Assembly (NCBI RefSeq): GCF_005863245.1
Contig: NZ_VBUT01000003.1
Span: forward strand, 558,001-622,000
Reading direction: 5' to 3'
DNA from: Nocardia cyriacigeorgica
Lineage (GTDB): Bacteria; Actinomycetota; Actinomycetes; Mycobacteriales; Mycobacteriaceae
Length of the DNA: 64,000 nucleotides
Below, piece by piece: positions 25,815 through 35,438 of the stretch; within the stretch, counting starts at the first letter, position 1; each line of letters opens with the position of its first letter. The translations under genes were made by a program, and so were the position numbers. The notes beneath the pieces were generated by a model, which saw nothing but the letters and a program-made list of their open reading frames with translations, had not been told where the DNA came from and did no database searches.

Positions 25815-27701
25815 TCAGTGAGTGCCGCGGCGCCTCAGCAGCACCACGACCACGATGATCGCGGCGACGATGCAGACGCCGAGCGCCGTCGCGACCCACA
25901 CCACCGCGGGCACGCCGTCGTCACCGGAATCGCTGACGGCGGTGCTCGCCCGATCCTGATCGGTGGCCTGCGCCGACTTGCCTTCCTTACCGAAGGTTTC
26001 GCCGGTGCCGCTGCGGTACTGCGGTCCGGGCTCCGCGGCGCCGGTGATGCTGAGTTCCAGTTCGACCGGGACCGGGGCCGCGCGCTTGTCCGGGTTGACG
26101 GTCTGCCCGGCCTTCACCGCGATATAATACCAGCCCGCGATCGATTGGGCGACGAGCTTGCCGCCTTCCTCGCGGTTCAGATACCGCACGGGCACCGTCG
26201 CCAGATCCTTGCCGGAGGGCAGCACCTGCTCGGAGCCGGTGTAGGCGCCGGTGTCGGAATCGATCTCGGCGCGATAGGGCGAGTAGAGCGTGGTCTCGAC
26301 ATTGGAGGTGTGCTCGCTGCCCCGGCCCGGGGTCTCGCCGAAACGCACCCGGTAGGCCAGACCTTGACCCCAGTCGAGTTTCACCCGGTAGAAGACGAAT
26401 TCGCCGCGCTGCACCGTATCGGTGAAGCGGCCGGACCCGGGCAGCGTGGCCGCGACATTGAACGAACCGCCGCCGGTCACCGGCAGTACGGGCCCGTCCG
26501 GGGCGGTGAACTGCACCGGCTCGGACGCTGCCGGGGCGCCGGGATCGGTGACGCCGGGCTCCACCCCGACCGAGACCTCCAGCGGCAGCTGGGCGGGAGC
26601 ACCCTCGGCGACCTCACCCCATTCGAGGCTGAAGTAGTAGCGCCCGCCGCCACCGCACTCGGCACTACGCGAATCGGCTTCGGCCGCACCGTTCCACACC
26701 GTGCTGACGGTGAGCGCGACGCCGTCGCCGGAACGGGTGGAGATCTCCTTCTCCGAGACCCCGCAGTCCGAACCGTCGGTGCCGAAGACCCGCAGGTCCA
26801 TCCGGTTGACCGCGGACCAGTCGTCCTTACCGCGCGGGAAGGACACGGTGCCGGTGAAATACGCGGTCGCGCCGTCGGGCACATCGACCGCGTAGAAGCG
26901 CGGCTTACGGTGATCGATCACGTCCAGGTACTGGCCGGGCCCGGCGACCGGCGCGCTCTGATGATCCGGCCCGCCCTGGATCGGCGTGCCGACGGCGGCG
27001 TAGTTGCGCAGGGCCGCCGCGCTGACCCGAGGCAGCGCCTGTTCGAGGGCCTTACCGTCGACGGCGTCGGTGTAGGTGCCGCCGGTGCGCTGCGCGAGGC
27101 AGGTCAGCTGCGCGCGCGAGGCCTCGTCGACCCCGAAACCGATGGCATGCACAACCAGATCGGTGCCCTCGGCCTCGAGCTCGGCCGCGACCTCACACGG
27201 GTCGGGTGGGGTGCAGGTGTCCAGCCCGTCGGAGACCAGCACGATCGAGCGCGGCCCCTGCTTCGGCAGGGCGTCGTGCGCGGTGCGCAGCGAGGTGCCG
27301 ATCGGGGTGTAGCCGCGCGGGACGATCTGGTCCACCGCCGAGGTCAGCGCCGCTTTATCGATGGTCTCGGCGGGCTGGAGCACCCGCACATCCCGGCAGC
27401 CCGCGGCCTTGTCCGCCTCCGAGTTCCCGGTCTCGGTGCCGTAGACCGTCAGCCCGACGCGGGATGCGTCCGGCGCCGAGGCGATGAACGTCCGGACCGC
27501 GGTCTTGGCGGCTTCCATCTTGGTTCCGCCGCTGGGATCGTCGGCGAGCATCGACCCCGACGCGTCGAGTACCAGCATGGTCGGCGCGTACTCGGGTTGC
27601 TGTGGTTCCGATGACTGCTGGGCAAGGGCAGGGGCGGCGGCCGGGACCAGGCCGATCACACCCGCCGCGGCGATTGCGGCGATCTTCGCCAAAGGGGACA
27701 C
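25815..27701 (-). CDS. Secreted/anchored von Willebrand factor A protein
   Basis: 628 aa from the GTG at 27701, which has GGAG 10 bases ahead and gives a clean signal peptide ([24 protein letters not shown]). An in-frame ATG at 27752 would add 17 polar residues. The vWA domain (residues about 35-230) has an intact MIDAS, LDASGSM, with TPIGTSL and [13 protein letters not shown] long beta-rich region follows, then a final membrane helix ([23 protein letters not shown]) with a basic tail. It probably displays a ligand-binding head outside the cell. Partner unknown. Confidence 0.85.
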   Translation of the reverse strand: MSPLAKIAAIAAAGVIGLVPAAAPALAQQSSEPQQPEYAPTMLVLDASGSMLADDPSGGTKMEAAKTAVRTFIASAPDASRVGLTVYGTETGNSEADKAAGCRDVRVLQPAETIDKAALTSAVDQIVPRGYTPIGTSLRTAHDALPKQGPRSIVLVSDGLDTCTPPDPCEVAAELEAEGTDLVVHAIGFGVDEASRAQLTCLAQRTGGTYTDAVDGKALEQALPRVSAAALRNYAAVGTPIQGGPDHQSAPVAGPGQYLDVIDHRKPRFYAVDVPDGATAYFTGTVSFPRGKDDWSAVNRMDLRVFGTDGSDCGVSEKEISTRSGDGVALTVSTVWNGAAEADSRSAECGGGGRYYFSLEWGEVAEGAPAQLPLEVSVGVEPGVTDPGAPAASEPVQFTAPDGPVLPVTGGGSFNVAATLPGSGRFTDTVQRGEFVFYRVKLDWGQGLAYRVRFGETPGRGSEHTSNVETTLYSPYRAEIDSDTGAYTGSEQVLPSGKDLATVPVRYLNREEGGKLVAQSIAGWYYIAVKAGQTVNPDKRAAPVPVELELSITGAAEPGPQYRSGTGETFGKEGKSAQATDQDRASTAVSDSGDDGVPAVVWVATALGVCIVAAIIVVVVLLRRRGTH

Positions 27702-27864
27702 GCTCTTACTACTCCGTTCACTGTCGCCGTGCTCGCGATAACACGGCGGCACGGAACCCTACGTGTCTCGGACGGTGGGGACCAGACGTGGGAAGCAGTG
27801 ACGTGGGAACGAGGGGGTCGGGGCGGTGGCCGTGTCGCTGGAACCGCCCGCGCCGCCGGTCCAC

Positions 27865-27886
27865 TAGACTTCGAACAACTGTTCGC
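27865..27886 (+). promoter_or_regulatory. ruvC promoter with LexA (SOS) box
   Basis: TAGACT (27865-27870) is a -10 box, directly followed by TCGAACAACTGTTCGC (27871-27886). This matches the Gram-positive/mycobacterial SOS consensus TCGAAC-N4-GTTCGA except for the last base. LexA bound here would cover the transcription start, so ruvCAB should be damage-inducible. Confidence 0.8.
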
Positions 27887-27905
27887 GTGTCCGAAGGGGT
27901 GTTCC

Positions 27906-28475
27906 GTGCGGGTGATGGGTGTCGACCCCGGGCTCACGCGATGCGGGCTCAGCATGGTCGAAGGCGGGGTCGGCCGTAAGGTCACCGCCCTCGACGTCGA
28001 CGTCGTCCGCACTCCCGCCGACCTGGATCTGGCATTGCGGCTGATGCGGGTCGCCGACGCGGCCGAGCACTGGATGGACACCCACCGCCCGAGCGCGGTC
28101 GCGATCGAGCGGGTGTTCGCCCAGCACAACGTGCGCACCGCCATGGGAACCGCCCAGGCGGGCGGCGTGATCGCGCTGGCAGCTGCCCGGCGCGGCATTC
28201 CGGTCGCTTTCCACACCCCCAGCGAGGTCAAGGCGGCTGTCACTGGCAACGGCGCTGCCGACAAGGCCCAGGTCACCGCCATGGTCACCCGCATCCTCGG
28301 CCTCCAGGTGGCCCCGAAACCCGCCGACGCCGCCGACGCGCTCGCGTTGGCCATCTGTCATTGTTGGCGTGCGCCGCTGATGGAACGGATGGCCCGCGCC
28401 GAAGCGCAGGCCGAGCAGGCCCGCAAGCGGTACGCCGAGAAGCTGGAGCGACAACGAAAGGCGGTGCGCCGGTGA
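27906..28475 (+). CDS. ruvC: Crossover junction endodeoxyribonuclease RuvC
   Basis: 189 aa. Cuts Holliday junctions after RuvAB branch migration. The acidic catalytic residues are in [22 protein letters not shown] and [14 protein letters not shown]. The start VRV-MGVDPG uses GTG at 27906, 20 bases after the SOS box. The C-terminal tail is arginine-lysine rich. It overlaps ruvA by four bases. Confidence 0.96.
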   Translation: MRVMGVDPGLTRCGLSMVEGGVGRKVTALDVDVVRTPADLDLALRLMRVADAAEHWMDTHRPSAVAIERVFAQHNVRTAMGTAQAGGVIALAAARRGIPVAFHTPSEVKAAVTGNGAADKAQVTAMVTRILGLQVAPKPADAADALALAICHCWRAPLMERMARAEAQAEQARKRYAEKLERQRKAVRR

Positions 28476-29077
28476 TCGCGTCGATACGCGGTGAGGTGGT
28501 CGAGATCGCGCTCGACCATGTGGTGGTCGAGGCCGCGGGCGTCGGCTACCGGCTCAACGCCACCCCGGCGACGCTGTCCGGGCTCACCCGCGGTGAACAG
28601 ACCCGGCTGTACACGGCGATGATCGTGCGCGAGGACTCGATGACGCTGTACGGCTTCGCCGACACCGAGGCGCGCGACCTGTTCGGGCTGCTGCAAACCG
28701 TCTCCGGTGTCGGTCCCCGCCTGGCCATGGCTGTGCTCGCCGTGCTCGAACCCGAGGCCTTGCGCAAGGCGCTGGCCGAAAGCAATGTCGCCGCGCTCAC
28801 CCGGGTGCCTGGCATCGGCAAACGCGGCGCCGAGCGCATGGTCGTCGAACTGCGTGACAAGGTGAATCTGGTTCCCGTGCAGTCGGGTCCGCCCGGTAGT
28901 GCGCCCGCGGCCTTGGTCACGCCGGTGCGCGAGCAGGTCGTCGAGGCGCTGACCGGACTCGGATTCCCGCTCAAGCAGGCCGAATCCGCCGTCGACACCG
29001 TCCTGGCCGACGATCCGGCCGCCACCACCTCCGCCGCCCTGCGGGCCGCGCTCGGCCTGCTCGGCAAGAACCGGTAG
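28472..29077 (+). CDS. ruvA: Holliday junction branch migration protein RuvA
   Basis: 201 aa. Binds four-way junctions as a tetramer and loads RuvB. Domain I ([25 protein letters not shown]), two helix-hairpin-helix motifs ([20 protein letters not shown] and [19 protein letters not shown]) and a C-terminal RuvB-contact domain ([19 protein letters not shown]). GTG start overlapping the ruvC stop. Confidence 0.97.
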   Translation: MIASIRGEVVEIALDHVVVEAAGVGYRLNATPATLSGLTRGEQTRLYTAMIVREDSMTLYGFADTEARDLFGLLQTVSGVGPRLAMAVLAVLEPEALRKALAESNVAALTRVPGIGKRGAERMVVELRDKVNLVPVQSGPPGSAPAALVTPVREQVVEALTGLGFPLKQAESAVDTVLADDPAATTSAALRAALGLLGKNR

Positions 29078-29083
29078 GCCCGC

Positions 29084-30160
29084 ATGGATTACGACGACGA
29101 GCAATCACCGGTCGACGCCCACTTCTCCAGCGCCGACGGCGATATCGAGACCAGCCTTCGCCCGAAGTCGCTGGACGATTTCATCGGCCAGCCGCGGGTG
29201 CGCGAACAACTCGCCCTGGTGCTGCGCGGTGCCCGCGGACGCGGCGGCACCCCCGACCACATCCTGCTGTCGGGTCCGCCGGGCCTGGGCAAGACCAGCA
29301 TGGCGATGATCATCGCCGCCGAACTCGGCACTGCCCTGCGCATCACCTCCGGCCCCGCCCTCGAGCGCGCGGGCGATCTCGCGGCCATGCTGAGCAATCT
29401 GGTCGAAGGCGATGTGCTGTTCATCGACGAGATCCACCGGATGGCGCGCCCCGCCGAGGAAATGCTGTACCTGGCGATGGAGGACTTCCGGGTCGACGTC
29501 GTCGTCGGTAAAGGACCGGGCGCCACCTCCATCCCGCTCGACATCGCACCGTTCACCCTGGTCGGCGCCACCACCCGCTCCGGCGCGCTCACCGGACCGC
29601 TGCGCGACCGCTTCGGCTTCACCGGGCATATGGACTTCTACGAACCGAGCGAGCTGCTCGGCATCTTGAAACGGTCGGCACGCATTCTCGGCGTCGAGAT
29701 CGACCACGATGCCGCCGCCGAGATCGCCGGGCGCTCGCGCGGCACCCCGCGCATCGCCAACCGGCTGCTGCGCCGGGTCCGCGATTACGCCGAGGTCCGC
29801 GCCGACGGCCGCATCACCCGCCCGATCGCGGCGGCCGCACTCGAGGTCTACGACGTCGACGTGCTCGGACTCGACCGGCTCGACCGTGCCGTGCTCGGCG
29901 CGCTGGTGCGCGGTTTCGGCGGCGGCCCGGTCGGTGTGTCGACGCTGGCGGTCGCGGTGGGGGAGGAGGCGGCCACCGTGGAAGAGGTGTGCGAGCCGTT
30001 CCTGGTCCGCGCGGGGATGATCGCCCGGACTCCGCGCGGGCGGGTCGCGACGGCGACGGCATGGGAGCATCTCGGACTGGTTCCGCCGCCCGATCTGGTC
30101 TTCGGTTCGATCGAAGTCCGTGGGCGCGAACCACATCCGACGCTGGACCTGTTCGACTGA
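29084..30160 (+). CDS. ruvB: Holliday junction branch migration ATPase RuvB
   Basis: 358 aa AAA+ motor. Walker [13 protein letters not shown], Walker [11 protein letters not shown], sensor [10 protein letters not shown], arginine finger region GPLRDRFG, and a C-terminal winged helix ending near [15 protein letters not shown]. Six bases after ruvA, so it is the third gene of the SOS-controlled operon. Confidence 0.98.
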   Translation: MDYDDEQSPVDAHFSSADGDIETSLRPKSLDDFIGQPRVREQLALVLRGARGRGGTPDHILLSGPPGLGKTSMAMIIAAELGTALRITSGPALERAGDLAAMLSNLVEGDVLFIDEIHRMARPAEEMLYLAMEDFRVDVVVGKGPGATSIPLDIAPFTLVGATTRSGALTGPLRDRFGFTGHMDFYEPSELLGILKRSARILGVEIDHDAAAEIAGRSRGTPRIANRLLRRVRDYAEVRADGRITRPIAAAALEVYDVDVLGLDRLDRAVLGALVRGFGGGPVGVSTLAVAVGEEAATVEEVCEPFLVRAGMIARTPRGRVATATAWEHLGLVPPPDLVFGSIEVRGREPHPTLDLFD

Positions 30161-30230
30161 GCGGCCGTCCCGGAGGATGTCGCATGCAACGCGGCTGGAC
30201 CGCCGCGAGCGCAGGGTTGCGCGCTGTGAC

Positions 30231-30809
30231 TCAGCGCAGACCAGCGGGCTGCTGCAAGGCGGTGACCACCAGATCCAGGAACGCGTCCACCTCGTCGCGC
30301 TGATAGCCGCGCACACCGAGCCGCGCCACCGTGAACCGCACCGCGCGCACGTCCTCGACGGTCAGACTGCCGGGCCCGTCATGCGCCAGCGTCGCCGCGA
30401 CCAGATCGAGGAAGGCGTCCACCTCCTCGATGTGGTATCCGCGCTGCTCCAAGGGGGCGGGCGTGAACCGCATCCGGTGCACATCGGCCGGGGTCAGCAA
30501 GCGCGCCGGCGCCGGACCGGGCGGCGCCGCGGGCACCGGCCGCACGCCGCGCTGGCGGAACTCGAGTTCGGCGTGCACCCGGTCGAGGAATTCGTCGACC
30601 TGCTCGGCGCGATAGCCGCGCCGTCCACCGCGCGGCGCGCCGAAACTGACGTGGCGCAGGTCGTCGGCGGTGAGCACGCCATTGCCGCCGAGGGTGGCGG
30701 CGACGAGCTCGAGGAATGCGTCGACCTCGTCGGTGTGGTAGCCGCGAAGTCCGGGCGGGGTCAAGGCGAACGTCGTCCGTCCGACATCCTCGGGAGTCAC
30801 GGCCGTCAT
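30231..30809 (-). CDS. Protein with four DivIVA-like repeats
   Basis: 192 aa made almost wholly of four copies of a short DivIVA N-terminal module, at residues about 4-40, 45-82, 104-140 and 149-186. Each has F-x(n)-RGY-x3-EVD-x-FLD-x-V (for example LRGYHTDEVDAFLELVA). A proline-alanine linker (91-103) separates repeats 2 and 3. The long coiled coil of true DivIVA/Wag31 is absent. In DivIVA this module senses membrane curvature at poles and septa; a cluster of four with no coil is unusual. Function unknown. Confidence 0.75.
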   Translation of the reverse strand: MTAVTPEDVGRTTFALTPPGLRGYHTDEVDAFLELVAATLGGNGVLTADDLRHVSFGAPRGGRRGYRAEQVDEFLDRVHAELEFRQRGVRPVPAAPPGPAPARLLTPADVHRMRFTPAPLEQRGYHIEEVDAFLDLVAATLAHDGPGSLTVEDVRAVRFTVARLGVRGYQRDEVDAFLDLVVTALQQPAGLR

Positions 30810-30871
30810 TGTGACAGCACCGCGGCCGGATTACCGTGCTTCGGGCCGGTTTTCGGGGCTCGACCGCCGGA

Positions 30872-31495
30872 TCAGGGTTTGCGCACGCCCTCGATGAGCA
30901 GGCGCCGGATCGCCTCGTTCAGGGCCGCGATCCGCGCCTCGTCCATATCGCGCAGCCCGTGCACCACCCCGGCCATCAGCATCCCGGTCACCGCGCGCGC
31001 AGTGTTCACAGTGTCGAGGTCCTCGCGCAGATAGCCGAGTTCGACACCGTGCTCGAGGTAGCCGGCGGTCAGCAGGTCGGCGGTGTCGAGCAGCCCGTAC
31101 AGGCGTTCGGTGAGCTCGTCGTCGATACCGGTGGCATGGAACAGCAGCAGCTGCGCCACCCGGCGGTCCTCGATCAGGATGCGGGTGAGCGCGGTGCCGA
31201 TGCGGTCGAGCTGCTCACGGTATTCATCGAGGCTGGTGGCCGCGTCCGGGGCGTTCTCGGTGCCGAGCGCCTCGATGATCCGTGCGGCCAGATCGTCGAT
31301 GACGTGGTCGATGATGTCGCGTTTATTGCTGAAGTAGCGGTAGAAGGTGCCGTGGCCGATCCCCAGGTGAGCGGCGATATCGGCGATGCCGGTCGCGTGG
31401 TAGCCCTTTTCGGCGAAACACACGAAGGCGGTGTCGATGATCTCTTGGCGCAGTTCGGCCTTACGTCGTTCGGCCCGCGTGGATGGCTTCGTCAC
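30872..31495 (-). CDS. TetR-family regulator
   Basis: 207 aa. The helix-turn-helix is ELRQEIIDTAFVCFAEKGYHATGIADIAAHLGIGHGTFYRYFSNKRDIID. The C-terminal ligand domain is of the type found near lipid and flavoenzyme genes. I use the GTG at 31495, which leaves two palindromes upstream as operators. An in-frame ATG at 31537 would add 14 residues and lie inside one palindrome. It is divergent from the monooxygenase gene, which it probably represses. Confidence 0.85.
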   Translation of the reverse strand: MTKPSTRAERRKAELRQEIIDTAFVCFAEKGYHATGIADIAAHLGIGHGTFYRYFSNKRDIIDHVIDDLAARIIEALGTENAPDAATSLDEYREQLDRIGTALTRILIEDRRVAQLLLFHATGIDDELTERLYGLLDTADLLTAGYLEHGVELGYLREDLDTVNTARAVTGMLMAGVVHGLRDMDEARIAALNEAIRRLLIEGVRKP

Positions 31496-31497
31496 AT

Positions 31498-31517
31498 TGA
31501 CGATGATACTGTCGTCA
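31498..31517. promoter_or_regulatory. Inverted repeat 1 in the tetR-monooxygenase interval
   Basis: TGACGA-N8-TCGTCA, perfect 6-bp arms, immediately upstream of the GTG chosen for tetR. Candidate operator. Confidence 0.5.
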
Positions 31518-31522
31518 CAAAC

Positions 31523-31540
31523 GGAATGATGTGTCATTCC
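31523..31540. promoter_or_regulatory. Inverted repeat 2 in the tetR-monooxygenase interval
   Basis: GGAATGA-TGTG-TCATTCC, perfect 7-bp arms, five bases from inverted repeat 1. It lies 33 bases before the monooxygenase start and is a good TetR operator candidate. Confidence 0.6.
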
Positions 31541-31573
31541 CGGAGAGTCGGTTCAGAATGCAGGAGGTTCGAC

Positions 31574-33064
31574 GTGGCGCCTCAGTTCGATGCGATCGTG
31601 GTCGGTGCGGGTTTCGGCGGAATGGGGGCGGGCATCGAGCTCGACCGGCTCGGCCTGAGTAATTTCGTCATCCTGGAACGTGAGGACGATCTCGGCGGCA
31701 CCTGGCATGTGAATCGGTATCCGGGGCTTGCCGTCGATATCGCCTCGGTGACCTACTCGTACTCCTTCGAACCCAATCCGTACTGGTCGCGGCTGTTCGC
31801 GCCGGGCGCGGAGCTGAAGAAGTACGCCGAGCACGTCGCCGACAAGTACGGCCTGCGCCGGCGGATGCGCTTCGGCACCACCGTCGACGGTGCCCGCTGG
31901 GATGAGGAAGACCAGCAGTGGATCGTCTCGATCGCCGGTGGTGAGACGCTCACCGCGCGCTATCTGCTCGCCGCCACCGGTTTCCTCTCTCAGCCCTACA
32001 CCCCGCCGTTCCCGGGCATCGACTCGTTCGAGGGCACGATCCTGCACACCACCGCCTGGGACGACGACATCGATCTCACCGATCGCAGGGCCGCCGTCAT
32101 CGGTACCGGCGCCACCGGCGTGCAGCTGGTGCCCGAGGTGGCCAAGCAGGTCCGCGAGCTCACCGTCTTCCAGCGCACCCCGATCTGGGTGGTGCCCAAG
32201 GTCGACGCGCCCATTCCGGCGCCGGTGCAGAAGCTGTTCGCCGCCGCGCCGGTGACGCAGAAGGCCGCGCGGCTGGTCAACACCAGCATGCTCGAGGCCC
32301 TGATGGTCGTCGGCGTGTTGCATTTCCGGCAGGCCAAACTCATGAACAAGGGCGCGGCGCTGCTGGCCAAGGCCCATCTGCGGGCCCAGGTACGCGATCC
32401 GCAGATCCGCAAGCAGCTCACCCCGGACTACGACTTCGGCTGCAAGCGCCCGACCTTTTCCAATCAGTACTTCAAGACGTTCAACGAACCGCACGTCCGG
32501 CTGGAGACGAACTCCATCGAGCGCATCGAACCCGACGGCATCGTCACCGCGGACGGGCACAAGACCGAGATCGACACCCTGATCCTGGCCACCGGGTTCA
32601 ACCTGTGGGATGTGAACTTCCCGGCCATCGAGATCATCGGCCGTGACGGGGTGAACCTCGGAAAGTTCTGGCGCGACAACAGGTTCCAGGCCTACGAGGG
32701 GATCACCGTGCCCAAGTTCCCCAACTTCCTCAGCCTCAACAGCCCCTACTCCTACAGCGGGCTGTCCTACTTCACCACCATCGAGGCGCAGATGAAGCAC
32801 ATGGGCAGGCTGTTCGGCGAGCTGTTCCGGCGCGGCGAGACCACCTTCGAGGTCACCGAACGCGCCAACAGCGAGTTCCTGGACCGGGTGACCAGCAAGC
32901 TCGACGATTCGGTGTTCTACGGCGGCAGCTGCTCGACCGCGCGCAGCTACTACTTCAACCAGCACGGCGAAGCGGCCCTGCTGCGCCCGACCAGCACCAT
33001 CAACGCGCATCGGGAAGCGGTGAGCTTCCCGCTCGACGATTACGTCTACGGTCGCAGCGCCTGA
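31574..33064 (+). CDS. Flavin-containing (Baeyer-Villiger type) monooxygenase
   Basis: 496 aa. FAD motif VVGAGFGGMGAGIELDRLG, NADPH motif IGTGATGVQLVPEVA, and between them FEGTILHTTAWDDDI, the BVMO fingerprint FxGxxxHTxxW (with D where P is common). ATGF regions (LLAATGF, LILATGF) are intact. It uses NADPH and O2 to insert oxygen next to carbonyls or to oxidise S/N atoms, as EthA-type enzymes do; the substrate is unknown. The GTG start has AGGAGG 6 bases ahead. The frame extending back to 30836 is rejected. Confidence 0.9.
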   Translation: MAPQFDAIVVGAGFGGMGAGIELDRLGLSNFVILEREDDLGGTWHVNRYPGLAVDIASVTYSYSFEPNPYWSRLFAPGAELKKYAEHVADKYGLRRRMRFGTTVDGARWDEEDQQWIVSIAGGETLTARYLLAATGFLSQPYTPPFPGIDSFEGTILHTTAWDDDIDLTDRRAAVIGTGATGVQLVPEVAKQVRELTVFQRTPIWVVPKVDAPIPAPVQKLFAAAPVTQKAARLVNTSMLEALMVVGVLHFRQAKLMNKGAALLAKAHLRAQVRDPQIRKQLTPDYDFGCKRPTFSNQYFKTFNEPHVRLETNSIERIEPDGIVTADGHKTEIDTLILATGFNLWDVNFPAIEIIGRDGVNLGKFWRDNRFQAYEGITVPKFPNFLSLNSPYSYSGLSYFTTIEAQMKHMGRLFGELFRRGETTFEVTERANSEFLDRVTSKLDDSVFYGGSCSTARSYYFNQHGEAALLRPTSTINAHREAVSFPLDDYVYGRSA

Positions 33065-33075
33065 GGCGCGCGTCT

Positions 33076-33111
33076 GAGCGGGCCCCGCGGTTTCTGTCGC
33101 GGGGCCCGCTC
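33076..33111 (+). terminator. Terminator after the monooxygenase gene
   Basis: Perfect 14-bp stem GAGCGGGCCCCGCG / CGCGGGGCCCGCTC with an 8-base loop, 11 bases after the stop codon. Confidence 0.85.
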
Positions 33112-33240
33112 GCGCGCGCTACGGTGGCCGATGGCGCGCACGTCCTCCGGGGTGTGCGGGTGCGGTGCCGGTGACCGGAGCTGGCAGACTGTGTGAGTAC
33201 CTGTCCATTCCCACCCACAGACTAGGGACTGACTTCGACG

Positions 33241-33597
33241 ATGGAACTGCTGTTTCCGCTGCTGCTGGTAGCCCTGCTCGTGCCGATGTTCCTCGGTGTC
33301 CGCCGCCAGAAGCGGGAGGCCGAGAAGGTCGCCGCCATGCAGGATGCCCTGAAGGTCGGCGATCAGGTGATCACCACGTCGGGTCTGTACGGCACCGTGG
33401 TCGAGGCCGATGACACGACCGTCGATCTCGAGATCGCCGAGGAGGTCGTCACCACCTGGCTGCGTCAGGCGATCCGCGAGGTTCGCGTCGACGACGAGGC
33501 CGAAGAGACGACCGGTGACACCGAAGCCGACGAGGCGCCCGGTACCACCACCGAGGAAACCGCCGAGCAGACCGAAACCCGGCTGACCAAGGACTGA
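33241..33597 (+). CDS. yajC: Preprotein translocase accessory subunit YajC
   Basis: 118 aa. One N-terminal membrane helix (ELLFPLLLVALLVPMFLG), then RRQKREAEKVAAMQDALKVGDQVITTSGLYGTVV, the conserved YajC core. The tail is an acidic, threonine-rich low-complexity stretch. It joins SecDF to assist protein export. First gene of the yajC-secD-secF order found across actinobacteria. Confidence 0.95.
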   Translation: MELLFPLLLVALLVPMFLGVRRQKREAEKVAAMQDALKVGDQVITTSGLYGTVVEADDTTVDLEIAEEVVTTWLRQAIREVRVDDEAEETTGDTEADEAPGTTTEETAEQTETRLTKD

Positions 33598-33707
33598 CCG
33601 TCCGCTCATGCGCCGGCTGCCCCGCTGCGGTGAACCGCACGGCACCCGGCGTCATCGGCGTGTGCCCGCCTGTTCCACCTCGACTTCCGCCTAGGAGATG
33701 ACCAACT

Positions 33708-35438
33708 GTGCCACCTTCCCAGGGATCGGCGCATCCGTTCAGGTTGCTCGGTGTCTATGCCGCGCTACTGGCCGTGATCTACGCGCTGGTGTTCTTCACC
33801 GGTGACAAATCCCCGACACCGAAGCTCGGCATCGACCTGCAGGGTGGCACCCGGGTCACGCTGACCGCCCGCACCCCCGACGGCAGCAAGCCGAGCCAGG
33901 ACAGCCTGAAGCAGGCCCAGGGCATCATCGAGAACCGGGTCAACGGCCTCGGCGTCTCCGGCTCCGAGGTCGTCATCGACGGCGACAATCTGGTGATCAC
34001 CGTGCCCGGTGACGACAGCCAGCAGGCCCGTTCGCTGGCCACCACCGCCAAGCTCTACATCCGGCCGGTATTGCAGGCCGCGCCCGCACCGGGAAGCGCG
34101 CCGACGCCGCAGCCGGGCCAGGGCACCCAGCCGCCCGCCACCGGCACGCCGGGGCAGGCGCCCGCACCCGCGCCGAACGGGACCGCACCCGCCACCGGGC
34201 AGGCTCCGGCACCGCAGAACCGGGTCTTCCCGGCTCAGGCGCCGACCGAGCCGAACCCGTCGCCCGCACCGGCGCCCACTCCCGCCCCGCCGGCCGACGA
34301 CGCGGATCTGACCCCGCAGGAACGCAGCCAGCAGGAGATCGCGGCCGCGAAGGCGCTGCGGCAGAGCGAGGATCCCGCCACCCAGCAGGCCGCGATGGCG
34401 TCGATGGATTGCAGCAAGCCCGACCCGCTCGCCGGCAACGACGATCCCACCAAACCGCTGGTGACCTGCGCGACCGACGGCAGCGAGGTCTACCTGCTCG
34501 GTCCGAGCCGCATCGACGGCCAGGAGATCAAGGACGCGACCTCCGGCCTCAACCAGCAGCAGGCGCGCCACGAGGTGACCCTGGAGTTCAAGTCCAGCGG
34601 ATCGGACGCATGGGCCGACCTCACCGGCGAATACGTCTACAAGCGGGTGGCGTTCGTGCTCGACTCGCAGGTCGTCAGCGCGCCGGTGGTGCAGCAGGGT
34701 CCGCAGCAGGGTGGCAGCACCCAGATCTCGGGCAACTTCACCGCCTCCAGCGCCAAGGAACTGGCCAACACGCTGAAGTACGGTTCGTTGCCGTTGTCGT
34801 TCCAGACCTCCGAAGCCGAGACCGTCTCCGCGACCCTGGGCCTGTCCTCGCTGCGCGCCGGTCTGATCGCCGGCGCGATCGGCATGATCGTGGTGCTGCT
34901 GTACTGCCTGCTCTACTACCGCATGCTCGGCTTCCTGGCCGGATTGTCGCTGGTCGCCGCCGGTGTGGCGGTGTACGGCCTGATCGTGCTGCTCGGCCGC
35001 TGGATCGGGTTCACCCTCGACCTGGCCGGCATCGCGGGTCTGATCATCGGTATCGGTATGACCGCCGACTCGTTCGTGGTGTTCTTCGAACGCATCAAGG
35101 ACGAGATGCGGGAGGGCCGTAGCTTCCGGTCCGCGGTGCCACGCGGCTGGGCCCGCGCCCAGCGCACCAACCTCTCGGGTAAGACGGTCAGTCTGATCGC
35201 CGCCGTCGTGCTCTACATCCTGGCCGCCGGTCAGGTCAAGGGCTTCGCCTTCACCCTCGGCCTCACCACCGTGCTCGACGTCATCGTGCTCTACCTGGTC
35301 ACCGCGCCGCTGATGATGCTGGCGTCGCGCTCGCCGTTCTGGGCCAAGCCGTCGGTGAACGGCCTCGGTGTGATCCAGCAGATTGCCAGGGAACGCGGCG
35401 CCGGCGGACCGGCGCTGGTGAAGGAGACCGCACGATGA
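33708..35438 (+). CDS. secD: Protein translocase subunit SecD
   Basis: 576 aa. First helix [18 protein letters not shown], then the P1 region starting [19 protein letters not shown] proline/alanine/glutamine-rich insert at about residues 124-200 lies inside the periplasmic domain; this is longer than in most bacteria. The C-terminal five helices include [25 protein letters not shown], the D-containing helix of the proton pathway. Powers late steps of export with SecF. The GTG start is preceded by TAGGAGATG. Overlaps secF by four bases. Confidence 0.97.
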   Translation: MPPSQGSAHPFRLLGVYAALLAVIYALVFFTGDKSPTPKLGIDLQGGTRVTLTARTPDGSKPSQDSLKQAQGIIENRVNGLGVSGSEVVIDGDNLVITVPGDDSQQARSLATTAKLYIRPVLQAAPAPGSAPTPQPGQGTQPPATGTPGQAPAPAPNGTAPATGQAPAPQNRVFPAQAPTEPNPSPAPAPTPAPPADDADLTPQERSQQEIAAAKALRQSEDPATQQAAMASMDCSKPDPLAGNDDPTKPLVTCATDGSEVYLLGPSRIDGQEIKDATSGLNQQQARHEVTLEFKSSGSDAWADLTGEYVYKRVAFVLDSQVVSAPVVQQGPQQGGSTQISGNFTASSAKELANTLKYGSLPLSFQTSEAETVSATLGLSSLRAGLIAGAIGMIVVLLYCLLYYRMLGFLAGLSLVAAGVAVYGLIVLLGRWIGFTLDLAGIAGLIIGIGMTADSFVVFFERIKDEMREGRSFRSAVPRGWARAQRTNLSGKTVSLIAAVVLYILAAGQVKGFAFTLGLTTVLDVIVLYLVTAPLMMLASRSPFWAKPSVNGLGVIQQIARERGAGGPALVKETAR

